A DNA stretch of 64,000 nucleotides, taken from assembly GCF_036898095.1 (NCBI RefSeq), contig NC_090729.1:152984830-153048829 (forward strand). Reading direction: 5' to 3'. The notes below the pieces were generated by a model. That model was not told the origin of the DNA, made no database searches, and was given only the letters and a program-made list of their open reading frames with translations. Shown piece after piece: positions 32,101-43,545 of the stretch. The stretch is from Palaemon carinicauda. Its lineage: Eukaryota; Arthropoda; Malacostraca; Decapoda; Palaemonidae. The translations under genes were made by a program, and so were the position numbers. Each line of letters starts with the position of its first letter. Position 1 is the first letter of the stretch.

Positions 32101-33418
32101 TCACACTTGTGAAGGTTTAGTACATTTCTTACTCACGTCTAGGTTTAGTTGACTGCTTATACACTTGTGAAGGTTTAGTGACTGCTTATACACTTGTGAA
32201 GGTTTAGTGACTTTGGTTACTCTTGTGAAGATTTATTAACTTTGGTTACGTAGGTGAATGTTTGTTGACTTTGATGACACAATTGTGAAGGTTTAGGGAC
32301 TTGGGTTACACACTTGTAAAGGTTTAGTGACTTTGGTTACACACTTATGAAGGTTTAATTGCTTTGGTTACACACTTAAGAGGGTTTAATGACTTTGGTT
32401 ACACACTTATGAGGGTTTAGTGACATTGGTTACAGACTTGTGAAGGTATAGTGACATTGGTTACACGCCTGGGAAAGTAAAGTGAATCTGGTTACATACG
32501 TGAATGTTTGGTGACTTTGGTTATACACTTGTCAAGATTTAGTGAGTTTGATTACACACTTGTGAAGGTTTGGTGATTTGGTTACTTGTGAATTTTGGTT
32601 ACTTGTGAAGGTTTGGTGATTTCGGTTTCACACTTGCGAAGGTTTGGTGATTTTGGTTAAACACTTGTGAAGGTTTAGCGACCTGGGTTACACACTTATG
32701 AAGGTTTAGTGACATTGGTTACACACTTGTGAAGGTTTAGTGACATTGGTTACAAACTTGTGAAGGTTTAGTGACATTGCTTACATACGAATGGTTAGGG
32801 TATCTAGTTACACACATGTGAATGGCTAGGGACTTTGATTACTCATATGAGAATGGTTAGGGATTTTGATTACTCAACATGAGAATGGTGAGGGACTTAG
32901 GTTACTCAACATGAGAATGGTTAGGGACTTTGATTACTCAACATGAGAATGGTTAGGGACTTTGATTACTCAACATGAGAATGGTTAGGGACTTTGATTA
33001 CTCAACATGAGAATGGTTAGGGACTTTGGTTACTCACACATGAATGGTTAAGGGGCATAGGTTACTCACATGAGAATGTTAAGGGACTTTGGTTACATAC
33101 AGGAGAATGTTTAGGGACTTTGATTACACATGAGAATTGTTAGGGACTTTGGTTACACAGGAGAATATTTAGGGACTTCGGTTACACACAGGAGAATATT
33201 TAGGGACTTTGGTTACACACACGGGAATGGTTAGGGACTTTCATTACACACTTTTGAATGTACAGTGACTTAGATTACACGTGTGTGAAGGTCTAGAACT
33301 TTTGTTACACAATAACAGATTAGGAACTTTCCTTACACAATAACTGATTAGGAACTTTCGTTACACTATTGTGAATGGTCAAGGATCTTGGTTGCGCTAT
33401 TGTGAATTTTAAATGACA
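29185..33418. repeat. 31-bp minisatellite array (4.2 kb)
   Basis: More than 100 units, period about 31 bp, built from GGTTTTGTGACTTTGG followed by TTACACACTTGTGAA. Subfamilies change along the array. Units near 29390-29600 carry the palindrome CACACGTGTG, the middle carries CACTTGTGAAGG, and 32820-33020 carries a 32-bp variant with GGTTAGGGACTTTG and ACTCAACATGAGAA. There are no spacers and no open frame of note except short repeat-derived ones. Confidence 0.96.
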
Positions 33419-35070
33419 CTGGTTCCTCAGTTGCGGATTTGTCGCCTGCACTTGCAGCAGTTTCGTTGTTGTGAATTTATCGCCTGCACTTGCAGCTCAG
33501 CTGGTTCGGATTTGTCGCCTGCACTTGCAGTTCCGCTATTGATTTATCGCCTGCACTTGCAGCTTAGCTGGTTCGGATTTGTCGCCTGCACTTGCAGTTC
33601 CGCTGTTGTGGATTTATCGCCTGCACTTGCAGCTCCGCTGGTGTGGATTTGTCGCCTGCACTTGCAGTTCCGCTGTTGATTTATCACCTGCAATCACAGC
33701 TCCGCTGGTGCGAATTTGTCGCCTGCACTTGCAGCCCCGCTGGTGCGGATTTGTCGCCAGCGCTTTTATTTCCGCTGGTGCGTATTTGTCGCCTTCACTT
33801 GCAGTTCCACTGTTGTGGATTTATCGCCTTCACTTGCAGCCCCGCTGGTGCGGATTTTCCGCCTGCACTTTTATTTCCGCTGGTGCAGATTTGTCGCCTT
33901 CACTTGCAGTTACGCTGCTGCGGATTTATCGCCTGCACTTGAGCCCCGCTGGTGTGGATTTGTCGTCTGCACTTGGAGCCCCGCTGGTGTGGATTTGTCG
34001 TCTGCACTTGGAGCCCCGCTGGTGTGGATTTGTCGTCTGCACTTGGAGCCCCGCTGGTGTGGATTTGTCGTCTGCACTTGGAGCCCCGCTGGTGTGGATT
34101 TGTCGTGTGCACTTGGAGCCCCGCTGGTGTGGATTTGTCGTCTGCACTTGGAGCCCCGCTGGTGTGGATTTGTCGTGTGCACTTGGAGCCCCGCTGGTGT
34201 GGATTTGTCGTGTGCACTTGGAGCCCCGCTGGTGTGGATTTGTCGTCTGCACTTGGAGCCCCGCTGGTGTGGATTTGTCGTCTGCACTTGTAGCCCCCGC
34301 TGGTGCGGATTTGTCGCCTGCACTTGTATATCCGCTGTTGCGGATTTGTCGCCTTGCACTTGCAGTTCCGCTGCTGTGGATTTGTCGCCTGCACTTGCAG
34401 CTCCGCTGTGCGGATTTGTCCTGCACTTGCAGCCCGCTGGTGCGGATTTGTCGCCTGCATTTGCAGCCCCGCTGGTGCGGATTTGTCGCCTGCACTTGCA
34501 GCTCCGCTGGTGCGGATTTGTCGCCTGCACTTGCAGCCCGCTGGTGCGGATTTGTCGCCTGCACTTGCAGCTCCGCTGGTGCGGATTTGTCGCCTGCACT
34601 TGCAGCTCCGCTGGTGCGGATTGGTCGCCTGCACTTGCAGCTCCGCTGGTGCAGATTGGTCGCCTGCACTTGCAGCTATGCTGGTGCGGATTTGTCGCCT
34701 GCACTTGCAGCCCCGCTGGTGCGTATTTGTCACCTTCACTTGCAGTTCTGCTGTTGTGGATTTATCACCTGTACTTGTATTTCTGCTGGTGCGGATTTTG
34801 TCGCCTGCACTTGTATTTCTGCTGGTGCGGATTTGTCGCCTGCACTTGTATCTCTGCTGGTGCGGATTTGTCGCCTGCACTTGTATTTCTGCTGGTGCGG
34901 ATTTGTCGCCTGCACTTGTATTTCTGCTGGTGCGGATTTGTCGCCTGCACTTGTATTTCTGCTGGTGCGGATTTGTCGCCTGCACTTGGTTCTGCTGTTG
35001 TGGATTTATCGCCTGCACATGCAGCCTCGCTGGTGCCTATTTGTCGCCTGCAATTGCAGTTCCGCTGTTG
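33419..35070. repeat. 35-bp GC-rich minisatellite array (1.65 kb)
   Basis: About 47 units with blocks GGATTTGTCGCCTGCACTTG and CAGCTCCGCTGGTGC. A more homogeneous subarray at about 33945-34290 carries TGCACTTGGAGCCCCGCTGG. It directly abuts the 31-bp array. The unit lacks stop codons in most frames, so open frames of up to 509 codons (33579-35108, +) and 372 codons (33900-35018, -) arise on both strands. These frames read the same sequence in different phases and are not supported as genes. Confidence 0.96.
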
Positions 35071-35932
35071 AGTTCATGATGCTTTGTGCAACTTTTGTAA
35101 TTATATAGCTTTTTGGTTAAATCTAATTTATACTTTCAGTAATAGTCGGGAATTTATGGTGCTTGTAGGTACGCTGTTGTGAATTTATAGCACTTGCTTA
35201 TATATTTGGGAATTTATAGTTAATGGTTTCTTTAGAAACCTGTTATTTTCCTTTTCAGTACTTTTGTTTTGAGATCCTTGTTTGCATTTTTGTCAATGGA
35301 GGCGATTAGTTACGACTTGGATTTTTAAGAATGTAGCATTTTTTATTTAAATTGCTTTTTGTATGTATTTACCTTGTTTCCCTTGTATTTATTACAAAAG
35401 AATTTCTATAGCTTACTGCTTTGGCAGTCTTGGTTATGAAAAATTTGTGTTTAAAGTGGTATTTTGATATTAGCACTCATACTTAAGCAATCTCAGTACG
35501 TTTATATCTGAAAGGATGTTAATTCATACGAATAATTTTCCTGCATCTTTAGATCTTTAGAGGCATGTAATTTGCATATAAGTTTATAAAAAAAATCCCT
35601 ACAAGAAGAACTTATCGTTTCTAGTTTGTGCATTTCTTAACACTTCCTTAAAATCTTGTTCTAGTTTTGATTTCTTATACACAAACCTGTCCGCCTTTTT
35701 ACGATTTCGGTTCTTATTTTTTTAAAGAATGAAATAATTTTTTTGCTTTGACACAAATGTTTTAGGTATTAAATTCTAATTGTTTTTATATATCTTTTGC
35801 TTTTAGGGTTAATTGATCTTACCACGTGAGGGTGTTTAAATTTCTCAGGACTTGTCTTAATTACTTGCTTTCTCGATGAATTTTGGCTGCATTTGACTTT
35901 AGTTGCTTTACGCGATACCTTGTTACTCATAT
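35071..35932. other. AT-rich flank of satellite
   Basis: A few degraded satellite-like units (GCTGTTGTGAATTTATAGCA near 35170) fade into unique AT-rich DNA. No gene was seen. Confidence 0.6.
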
Positions 35933-36124
35933 ACTATAGTCAATTTCTTTTAGCGATGCAGATTTGCACAGACTCGCAGCGGTTGCCTTTTAGCTCGGAA
36001 AAGTTTATTGATTGGTTGGACAAAATAATTCTAACCAATCAGCGATCAGGAAACTTTTCCGAGCTAAAAAGGCACCGCTGCGAGTCGGTGCAAATCTCCC
36101 TCGCTAAAAGAAATGGACTATAGT
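35933..36124. mobile_element. 192-bp palindromic MITE
   Basis: Ends in the self-complementary octamer ACTATAGT on both sides (35933-35940, 36117-36124). Long arms pair almost fully: TTTCTTTTAGCGA, GATTTGCAC, GACTCGCAGCGG, TTTTAGCTCGGAAAAGTTT and GATTGGTT each have their reverse complement in the right half. It has no coding capacity. The end structure suggests insertion at TA, as for Tc1/mariner-type MITEs (inference). Confidence 0.88.
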
Positions 36125-37460
36125 AAAGCCCAATGACAGCTATATACAGTAGATTTTAAGTTATTGTTGTTATTGCACTGAATTAATTATTTTGAATTTT
36201 ATGTAGTGATTGATGCGGAATTCGAATTAATGCAAAGAGTCATGAGTTTGTCAAGTTAGAAATTTAACGTGTGGACAATTAAATGGTCAAATTTTGTCCG
36301 TAAAAATCATTTTGGCAGCTTCATACACAAGTAGTTAGATGTTTTTGTGAGGTGGTTTAGTCATGCAGGTTAGGTTGGTAAGCAAATTAAGATTCTTTAA
36401 GAATATTTGTTATATTGTATCCTGTACAAGTTATTACTTAGAATAAATTCTTGGTAAACATGAAGATAATTAGCCTTTTCTCACCAGTAATGTCTTCAAG
36501 GTGTCTTTTATAGTTTTAGAAAAAAAAGTCGAAATATTTGCACGAAATGAATTTTCTTTTCCAGATCATTAATGACCATATTGAGGTACTGAAGACTGAA
36601 CTATGAACTAAATGCATTTGTACCAGAAATGTTTAAAAGGAAGATTTTATTCAGCTGAAATGGACAAAATTAATTGAAAGAATATTTACCTGGAAATTGA
36701 CCCGGGATTCAAGAACTTTATTTATGGTAAGTGGATAAAGCTTAGTTTGACATTTTGTTTAGCTTTCTTTACAATTATGCAAATAAGAGAAAAAAAATTC
36801 AGTTCAAATTCAACTTTTTAAAACTTGAAGCAAAGTTTCGTTCAAGTTGGGAATCAAAATTTGACATAATTTATAATTGAAGTTATTCTTAATTGTTTTA
36901 TTCGTTATATTTTTAAATTTCTTGGCTGCAACATAACATAATATATTAGAGATAACAAATTAATGAATATCAAATGTACAATAGGTATCCAGGCTCTATT
37001 AAAGGAAATGTAACTTGAAAGTTATTTAAAATAGGAGTGTTTGGAGTTCAATACCAATGCGTAATCTTAAGACTTAACAATTAATTGGTGGACAGATAAA
37101 AGTGATAAATGAAAATGAACATGAAATTTGATCAAACTATCTACTATAAAAAAAAAACAGAATATTAAAATTGAAGGTAGATTAACAGGACTAGGAGAAA
37201 CTTAGGTGTTATGTCTTGATAGATTTAAGCACAGATTTGTCTATTTCTGGGTATTTCATCAATCTCTTGTCATTGTATAATATATAAACATATTTTTAGA
37301 TTTAAAAAGTTACTTTAGTATTTTTTTATTCTTGATTTTGACCCGTTAAAGATAGAATAAATTTGTCTTGTCACTTTAAAACATTTCTCATACATGGAAT
37401 GTCCTTTACACTCAAGACAAAGTTTGTGCCACAATTGTTCTGTGTGTGTGTATATATATA

Positions 37461-37548
<88 letters not shown>

Positions 37549-38300
37549 TGTGTATATTCATTATATCGAATAGAAAAAAAACTTTGATTGTTCAGTTCCA
37601 TGCAAAAGAAACTTGAAACTATGGGTTTCCAAGAATATTAGAACATAACCTTTTTGAAAGGTAAGAGAGGAATCTGTTATACTTTTTGTAAAGCCATGGT
37701 GGTTTTATTTAATTTTATTGAAAAACTTTAATATGCTCCAAAGTGAAACATAAAATATTTTGATTCGATAGTTTAACTAATATTGCTTGATAATTCCAAG
37801 GCCTACTTCCTGTAAAAGATAGACTAGTCAAAATATTTAGTATGTACACTAAATGATTTGATTGCTTCCAGATATATTAGAAACTCGTGTTTGAAAGGAA
37901 AGAAAGGGATTACAAACAGGATGACCGTTAAAACGCCAGCAATCTGGCAACTAATTACAGATCAATTATGAAATGGCTTTGAAAAATTATAAAAAATGCT
38001 ACCAAAAAAAATTCCATCAATAAAGTATTGTACCAAATATATTTTTGTTTAATATTCTAAGTTACTGTGTTTAATATTAGAATATATGAAATAAGGTTTT
38101 CCTATTACTGCTATTTGATTTGACAATTTTTATGCAATTGTCCAATCTTATTTTTCATAGTTTTCTAATCTCGTCTTTTTAGCATTTTCTGATATTTTTG
38201 TTTGCAGTAAATTTTCTTTAAGCAATGAGTTTTGTTCTAATCTCTTATCTACTTCTCCAACCCATGAAATCATGAGATATTCCTACAGCTTCAATTAAAT
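36125..38300. other. Unique AT-rich DNA
   Basis: No gene recognised. Contains a TG/TA microsatellite at 37441-37546. Confidence 0.6.
37441..37546. repeat. (TG)n/(TA)n microsatellite
   Basis: TG-rich start, then about 70 bp of TA. Confidence 0.95.
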
Positions 38301-39850
38301 TTTTCGCATCTTGCTAAAAATTACGAATGTTATCCTTCCTAGTTCTTGGCCTTCCTCTTCGTCTCTTGCTGTCTGGAACCCAATAAAATATTTTCACATA
38401 CCGATGTCCTGGTATTCTGCAGATGTCCAAACCATCTCAATTGGCTCTAAAGTTGTAAGAATTATACGTTCCACGCCCAATGCTTCTTATATTAGTATTG
38501 CATAATGTTTTATTTACGCCATAAATTGTACCCAGAACACGCGTTACAGCTGCTTGGAATTGAGATTTTAAGCTTCAGTCAAGACCCACGTGTCTCAATC
38601 GTACATTAGTATGGGTTTACGAATTGGTTCATACAATTTAACTCTTCTTTATTTCTATTTTGTAATAGGTGGTACATAGCACTTGTATTTTTACTATATT
38701 TGAATATTCTGCTGTACGAGTCCATCTGAGGTCATGAGGTCATAACCCTATATTGGTACATAAATGAGTTCATTTAGATGGTAACATTGGTTAATACTAA
38801 TTCTCCCCCGGCAGATGCTATAACCAGATATTCAGTCTTTGAATGGTTTACTTTAAATCCTTGTGGAGTAAGAGCCAAATCCAAATTGATTTTATTTTCA
38901 AAGGCTATCTTATCTGCAGTTTCAGCAGTATCATCTGCATAGGCAGCGGTTTCTTCCTTAAAATTTTCATCTGTTTGTCAATGTATAATGAAAAGTATAG
39001 GAGACCGTACACTAATTTGTATAACTCATGTGGAGATACTAAAAGGAGTATCGCCTCCAATGACTTAACTCTTTTTATCTTTGTAGGTGCTCTTAATTGC
39101 TGAGTAGAGGATCAGGGAATCCATATTCATGCACGTTTCAAGGGCTTCTAAGGCCGCTCATGAATGGCAGAGGCAAGGGACAGTGACATTGCCCTATTAA
39201 AAGACTGACCATATATACATATCAGCACTCATGCTTCCTCTTCACCTAAGCTAGGAACAAAGAGGGCCAGCAATGGCTGTCGATTTAGCAGATAGACACA
39301 TAGGCTCCCCCAAACCCCCCATCCTTAGTTCACAAGGATGGTGAGGTTGCAGCGACTAGAAGAACTAACGAGTTAGAGCGGGAATCGAACGGCATTGTGG
39401 CATTCACCAGTCAGCGATATTACCACATAGGCCACCCCAGCCCTAAATAATTGGCTTCTAGGAAATCTTTATCATATGCCTATTAAAGGTCTAGAAAGCA
39501 AAGTGGTGGTGTTGGTTGTATTTCCATTTCTTAAGGTATTTCCTCAATTGCAGAAATCTGGTCCACTGTAAGGCAACTTGGTCTAAGCCACATTGGCTCT
39601 TGCTCACTTTAAATATGTTTCGTAGATTTTAGCCATGCTAGTCGTCATTGATATGCCTTGGTGGTTCGCACATAATGTAGGATCTCTTTTTAAAGAAAGT
39701 GCAGATAAATGACTCATTGTAGGATCTCCCTTTTTAAAGAAAGTGCAGATAAATGACTCGTTCCAGTCGAACTATAAGTTAGAGGATGCGCAAGCATTCA
39801 ATCCTCCCATTCTCACGAGATTTTGAGTTCTTCAGCAATATTATCTGAAC
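38300..39850 (-). pseudogene. Degenerate non-LTR reverse transcriptase (RTE/CR1-like), interrupted by a SINE
   Basis: Read on the minus strand, 39850-39460 resembles the RT entry region: NHQGISMTTSMAKIYE (compare NYRGITLLS...SKLLE), then QCGLDQVALQWTRFLQLRK. After the SINE, AYADDTAETADKIAFENKI appears; the YADD catalytic box at 38930-38941 is intact. Next come KVNHSKTEYLVIA and a distal RRRGRPRTRKDNIRN tail typical of these LINEs. Stops and frameshifts are frequent, so it is dead. A 41-bp local duplication lies at 39676-39760. Confidence 0.8.
39140..39447 (-). mobile_element. tRNA-derived SINE inserted in the LINE
   Basis: On the minus strand an A-box-like TGGCCTATGTGG (39423-39434) is followed about 32 bp later by a B-box-like GTTCGATTCCC (39380-39390). 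This is the spacing of a pol III tRNA promoter, but no folded tRNA surrounds it. The body includes GATAGACACATAGGCTCCCC and AGGATGGTGAGGTTGCAGCG on the plus strand. I recall this type of repeat as abundant in shrimp genomes. Confidence 0.75.
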
Positions 39851-40232
39851 TTGATTTATTTTTCATTGACTTTAATGCTGTCTCTACCGCTTGGATGGTT
39901 ATTAGATTGTCCTGATTTCCATAGCGTAGTTATCAAACTGCTCGGTCACTGTTTTATATCTCTCCTATCTACTATAACTCTACTGCCTACATCGATGTCT
40001 TGTGGTCGTGTTCTCTTTTTCGTACTGAATTTTCCTGAAATTTTCTACGTTTGTGTTCTGAGTTCTCTTCTGGTCTTGTTTCTTTTCTATGCATACTATT
40101 ACTTTATTGAGGTTGTAATTTCGCTATTTGGAATAACTTTCAATTTTTTTTCCAGCTTAGGATTACGTTGAGATTTTAGTTAACGTTCCTACACAACTGT
40201 ACAATGTTATAATTCTCTTGAGTGGTGTTCTA

Positions 40233-40392
40233 GCAACTCGTCTTGACAGATCTCTAGAAAGTTCTCATAGTTTTTTGTTTTTCAATTACGAAACACGTTG
40301 AAGAACGTATGTTCTTGCATCCTACGCTCTTGCGTGTTTCGTAATCAAAACAAGCTGATTGAGACTTCTTAGTTAATGCCAGGACGAGTTGC
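40233..40392. mobile_element. 160-bp foldback element
   Basis: Outer arms GCAACTCGTC (40233-40242) and GACGAGTTGC (40383-40392) are perfect inverses. Inner arms ATTACGAAACACG (40285-40297) and CGTGTTTCGTAAT (40333-40345) are also perfect. A diverged relative in the same orientation lies at about 43420-43545. Confidence 0.75.
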
Positions 40393-40649
40393 GATTTATC
40401 CACACCTTTTAAGTATTTCCGGATTCAAGAGGAAGGAAGATCAAAGATGTGTGCTAAAGGGAACATAAGAGAGGAAGAGCTCGAGTTCTTTTTTGCGTAG
40501 TGTATATATACTGTACATACTTCACAAGAGCAACTCTTAAGTAGTATTTATATATTCTAATTTTGTTTGTGCGGTCTTTAAATATGGTTTAAATATATGA
40601 AAGATCCAATATATTTTATATATTTTTATTGTTCATGATTTCTCTTGTT

Positions 40650-40745
40650 CATTTCAATGTTTTCTATCCTTAAAATTTTCCCTGTTGAATCCCTTGAGCT
40701 TATAGCATCCTGCTTTCCAACTATGGTTGTAGCTTAGCTTGTACA
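40650..40745 (+). mobile_element. Fragment of LINE 3' UTR, copy 3
   Basis: Contains TTTCCCTGTTGAATCCCTTG, CTTATAGCATCCTGCTTT and TTGTAGCTTAGCT, the same UTR tail as 10.3 and 10.9 kb, but without the TAA tract. Confidence 0.7.
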
Positions 40746-41865
40746 AATTGGTATATATGAAATTTATTCTAAATTATTCATGGTAAATTGATATTTAAAT
40801 AAAAATTATTAAGGGGTACAAGAGATTTTGCTCAATATTTGCACAAATTAATGCTCTTCTTTTTGCCAGGTTAAGACTATCTTGCTGACATTAGACCTTA
40901 CACGGAAATGACAAGCACAGTATTTTTTACAAGATCATTCTTTAAAGATATGGCAACTATGAAAGTATTTTTGTGGAATGACAGATTAAAAAGTAAATTG
41001 CTGCAATTCCCTTGGTGCAACTGTGCTGGGTAAGTGTGCAAACACTGTTTTAACTCATTAACGAATAAGAATTTGAATACTGAATGTTGTAATCTATGCA
41101 TATAATAATTGAAAAAACCAATACTAAAATCATTGCTATAAATTTTTTCTAGATTTCATTGTCGGGACTTCAATATTCTACTATTTTAATTAATTATTTT
41201 GAACTTAAGCAAAGAATATCAGGTAGTACGTTTGTGTGAATAGCAGTTAGTTACCGATAAAGTATGAAAATTTAATTGCATATAAGTCTAAGGGAAAAAG
41301 AGGAAAATACAATAAACTGCAAATATACGTCTAGAGTAAGTTTTACTACTAGGGTCTGTAAGTATACTTCTGTAGGTATACTTATTTACCTTTTTTCATT
41401 AACATGTATTAACTTACCGTTAGCACAATGTTTCAAGAACTTCACTCCCTATTTTCATCATTTTTACCTAATCTTTCAGTTCAAAGTTTTCCAAAAGGAA
41501 AGTAGTGTCGAATGATTAGGTGAACAGATTTATTTAAGCCATTGTCATGTCAAAACAGCAAAAATTAATGAAAGACTTTCTTTCTTTTCAGAAAAGACCG
41601 TTTGAACTACATTGAACATTGTTGTGTATATAGAAAAATATGCATACAATAAAGAGAAAAAATATGCATACAATAAAGTGAAATAAATAAAACAAACTGA
41701 AAAATCTATTTGAATCTTTAATCAGGGTAACAAATGAAAATGTAAATAGCGCTTAACAAACAATAAATATTATAGCTCGTTTACTATTATAACAACTATC
41801 TCAATGTTATTTCTCATTCCATCGAGCCTTACTGGATAATCTTCCCAACCTCTGTCGTTGTGTGC
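40746..41865. other. Unique AT-rich DNA before the third satellite
   Basis: No gene recognised. A short frame at 41276-41515 (+) has no domain. Confidence 0.5.
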
Positions 41866-43345
41866 ATGTCTTCTCTCGGGTTGAATTATCTCTCTACTGC
41901 ATTCTCTTCTCTCGGGTTGAATTATCTCTCTACTGCATTCTCTTCTCTCGGGTTGAATTCTCTCTCTACTGCATTCTCTTCTCTCGGGTTGAATTCTCTC
42001 TACTGCATTCTCTTCTCTCGAGTTGAATTCTCTCTCTACTGCATTCTCTTCTCTCGGGTTGAATTCTCTCTCTACTGCATACTCTTCTCTCGGGTTGAAT
42101 TCTCTCTCTACTGCATTCTCTTCTCTCGGGTTGAATTCTCTCTCTACTGCATTCTCTTCTCTCGGGTTGAATTCTCTCTCTACTGCATTCTCTTCTCTCG
42201 GGTTGAATTCTCTCTCTACTGCATACTCTTCTCTCGGGTTGAATTCTCTCTCTACTGCATACTCTTCTCTCGGGTTGAATTCTCTCTCTACTGCATACTC
42301 TTCTCTCGGGTTGAATTCTCTCTCTACTGCATTCTCTTCTCTCGGGTTGAATTCTCTCTCTACTGCATTCTCTTCTCTCGGGTTGAATTCTCTCTCTACT
42401 GCATTCTCTTCTCTCGGGTTGAATTCTCTCTCTACTGCATTCTCTTCTCTCGGGTTGAATTCTCTCTCTACTGCATTCTCTTCTCTCGGGTTGAATTCTC
42501 TCTCTACTGCATTCTCTTCTCTCGGGTTGAATTCTCTCTTTACTGCATTCTCTTCTCTCGGGTTGAATTCTCTCTCTACTGCATTCTCTTCTCTCGGGTT
42601 GAATTCTCTCTACTGCATTCTCTTCTCTCGGGTTGAATTCTCTCTACTGCATTCTCTTCTCTCGAGTTGAATTCTCTCTCTACTGCATTCTCTCGGGTTG
42701 AATTCTCTCTCTACTGCATTCTCTTCTCTCGGGTTGAATTCTCTCTCTACTGCATTCTCTTCTCTCGGGTTGAATTCTCTCTCTACTGCATTCTCTTCTC
42801 TCGGGTTGAATTCTCTCTACTGCATTCTCTTCTCTCGGGTTGAATTCCCTCTCTACTGCATCTCTTCTCTCGGGTTGAATTCCCTCTCTACTGCATCTCT
42901 TCTCTCGGGTTGAATTCCCTCTCTACTGCATCTCTTCTCTCGGGTTGAATTCCCTCTCTACTGCATCTCTTCTCTCGGGTTGAATTCCCTCTCTACTGCA
43001 TCTCTTCTCTCGGGTTGAATTCCCTCTCTACTGCATCTCTTCTCTCGGGTTGAATTCCCTCTCTACTGCATCTCTTCTCTCGGGTTGAAATCCCTCTCTA
43101 CTGCATCTCTTCTCTCGGGTTGAAATCCCTCTCTACTGCATCTCTTCTCTCGGGTTGAAATCCCTCTCTACTGCATCTTCTCTCGGGTTGAAATCCCTCT
43201 CTACTGCATCTTCTCTCGGGTTGAATTCTCTCTCTACTGCATCTCTTCTCTCGGGTTGAATTCTCTCTCTACTGCATCTCTTCTCTCGGGTTGAATTCTC
43301 TCTCTACTGCATCTCATCTTTCGGGTTGAATTCACTCTTTACTAC
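41866..43345. repeat. 36-bp minisatellite array shifting to 35 and 33 bp
   Basis: About 41 units of CTCTCGGGTTGAATTC plus TCTCTCTACTGCATTCTCTT. To about 42840 the period is 36, divisible by three, so two plus-strand frames stay open: one gives SSLGLNSLSTAF repeats (42023-42670), the other CILFSRVEFSLY repeats (41860-42636). After 42840 the unit loses one base (35 bp, GAATTCCCTC variant), then becomes 33 bp near 43160-43210, and the frames collapse. The array ends in degraded units at 43320-43345. Confidence 0.96.
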
Positions 43346-43419
43346 GTCTCTTTCCGGTTAGACATTGTTTTTCATACTGCAATTTCATCTTTGGCTACTT
43401 CAGTGCTCAATAGAAGTTT

Positions 43420-43545
43420 GTTTTTGAAATCACGAACTATACAAAACGTAGGCTCTGGCAAGATTTATTTTTTGCGTTTCGTAATTAAAAGCTATGAACT
43501 TAAAGATCCATTTCAAGACGAATTGCAATTTATCCACACAATTGC
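43420..43545 (+). repeat. Diverged relative of the 40.2-kb foldback element
   Basis: Shares GTTTTTGAAATCACGAA, TTGCGTTTCGTAATTAAAA and CAAGACGAATTGCAATTTAT with 40278-40402 in the same direction, so related sequences lie on both sides of the third satellite. Confidence 0.6.

Noticed and set aside
29185..33418. CRISPR-like array
   Set aside because: Repeats are directly adjacent with no unique spacers, units drift gradually, and the DNA is clearly eukaryotic.
33579..35108. 509-codon open frame as a large repetitive protein gene
   Set aside because: It reads a 35-bp satellite through all phases, overlaps other long open frames on both strands, and has no start context, splice context or domain.
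39370..39440. Functional tRNA gene
   Set aside because: A- and B-box-like motifs are present, but no acceptor stem or anticodon arm can be folded; a tRNA-derived SINE fits better.
41860..42636. 258-codon hydrophobic repeat protein
   Set aside because: A product of a stop-free 36-bp satellite; a second plus frame is equally open and both collapse when the unit changes to 35 bp.
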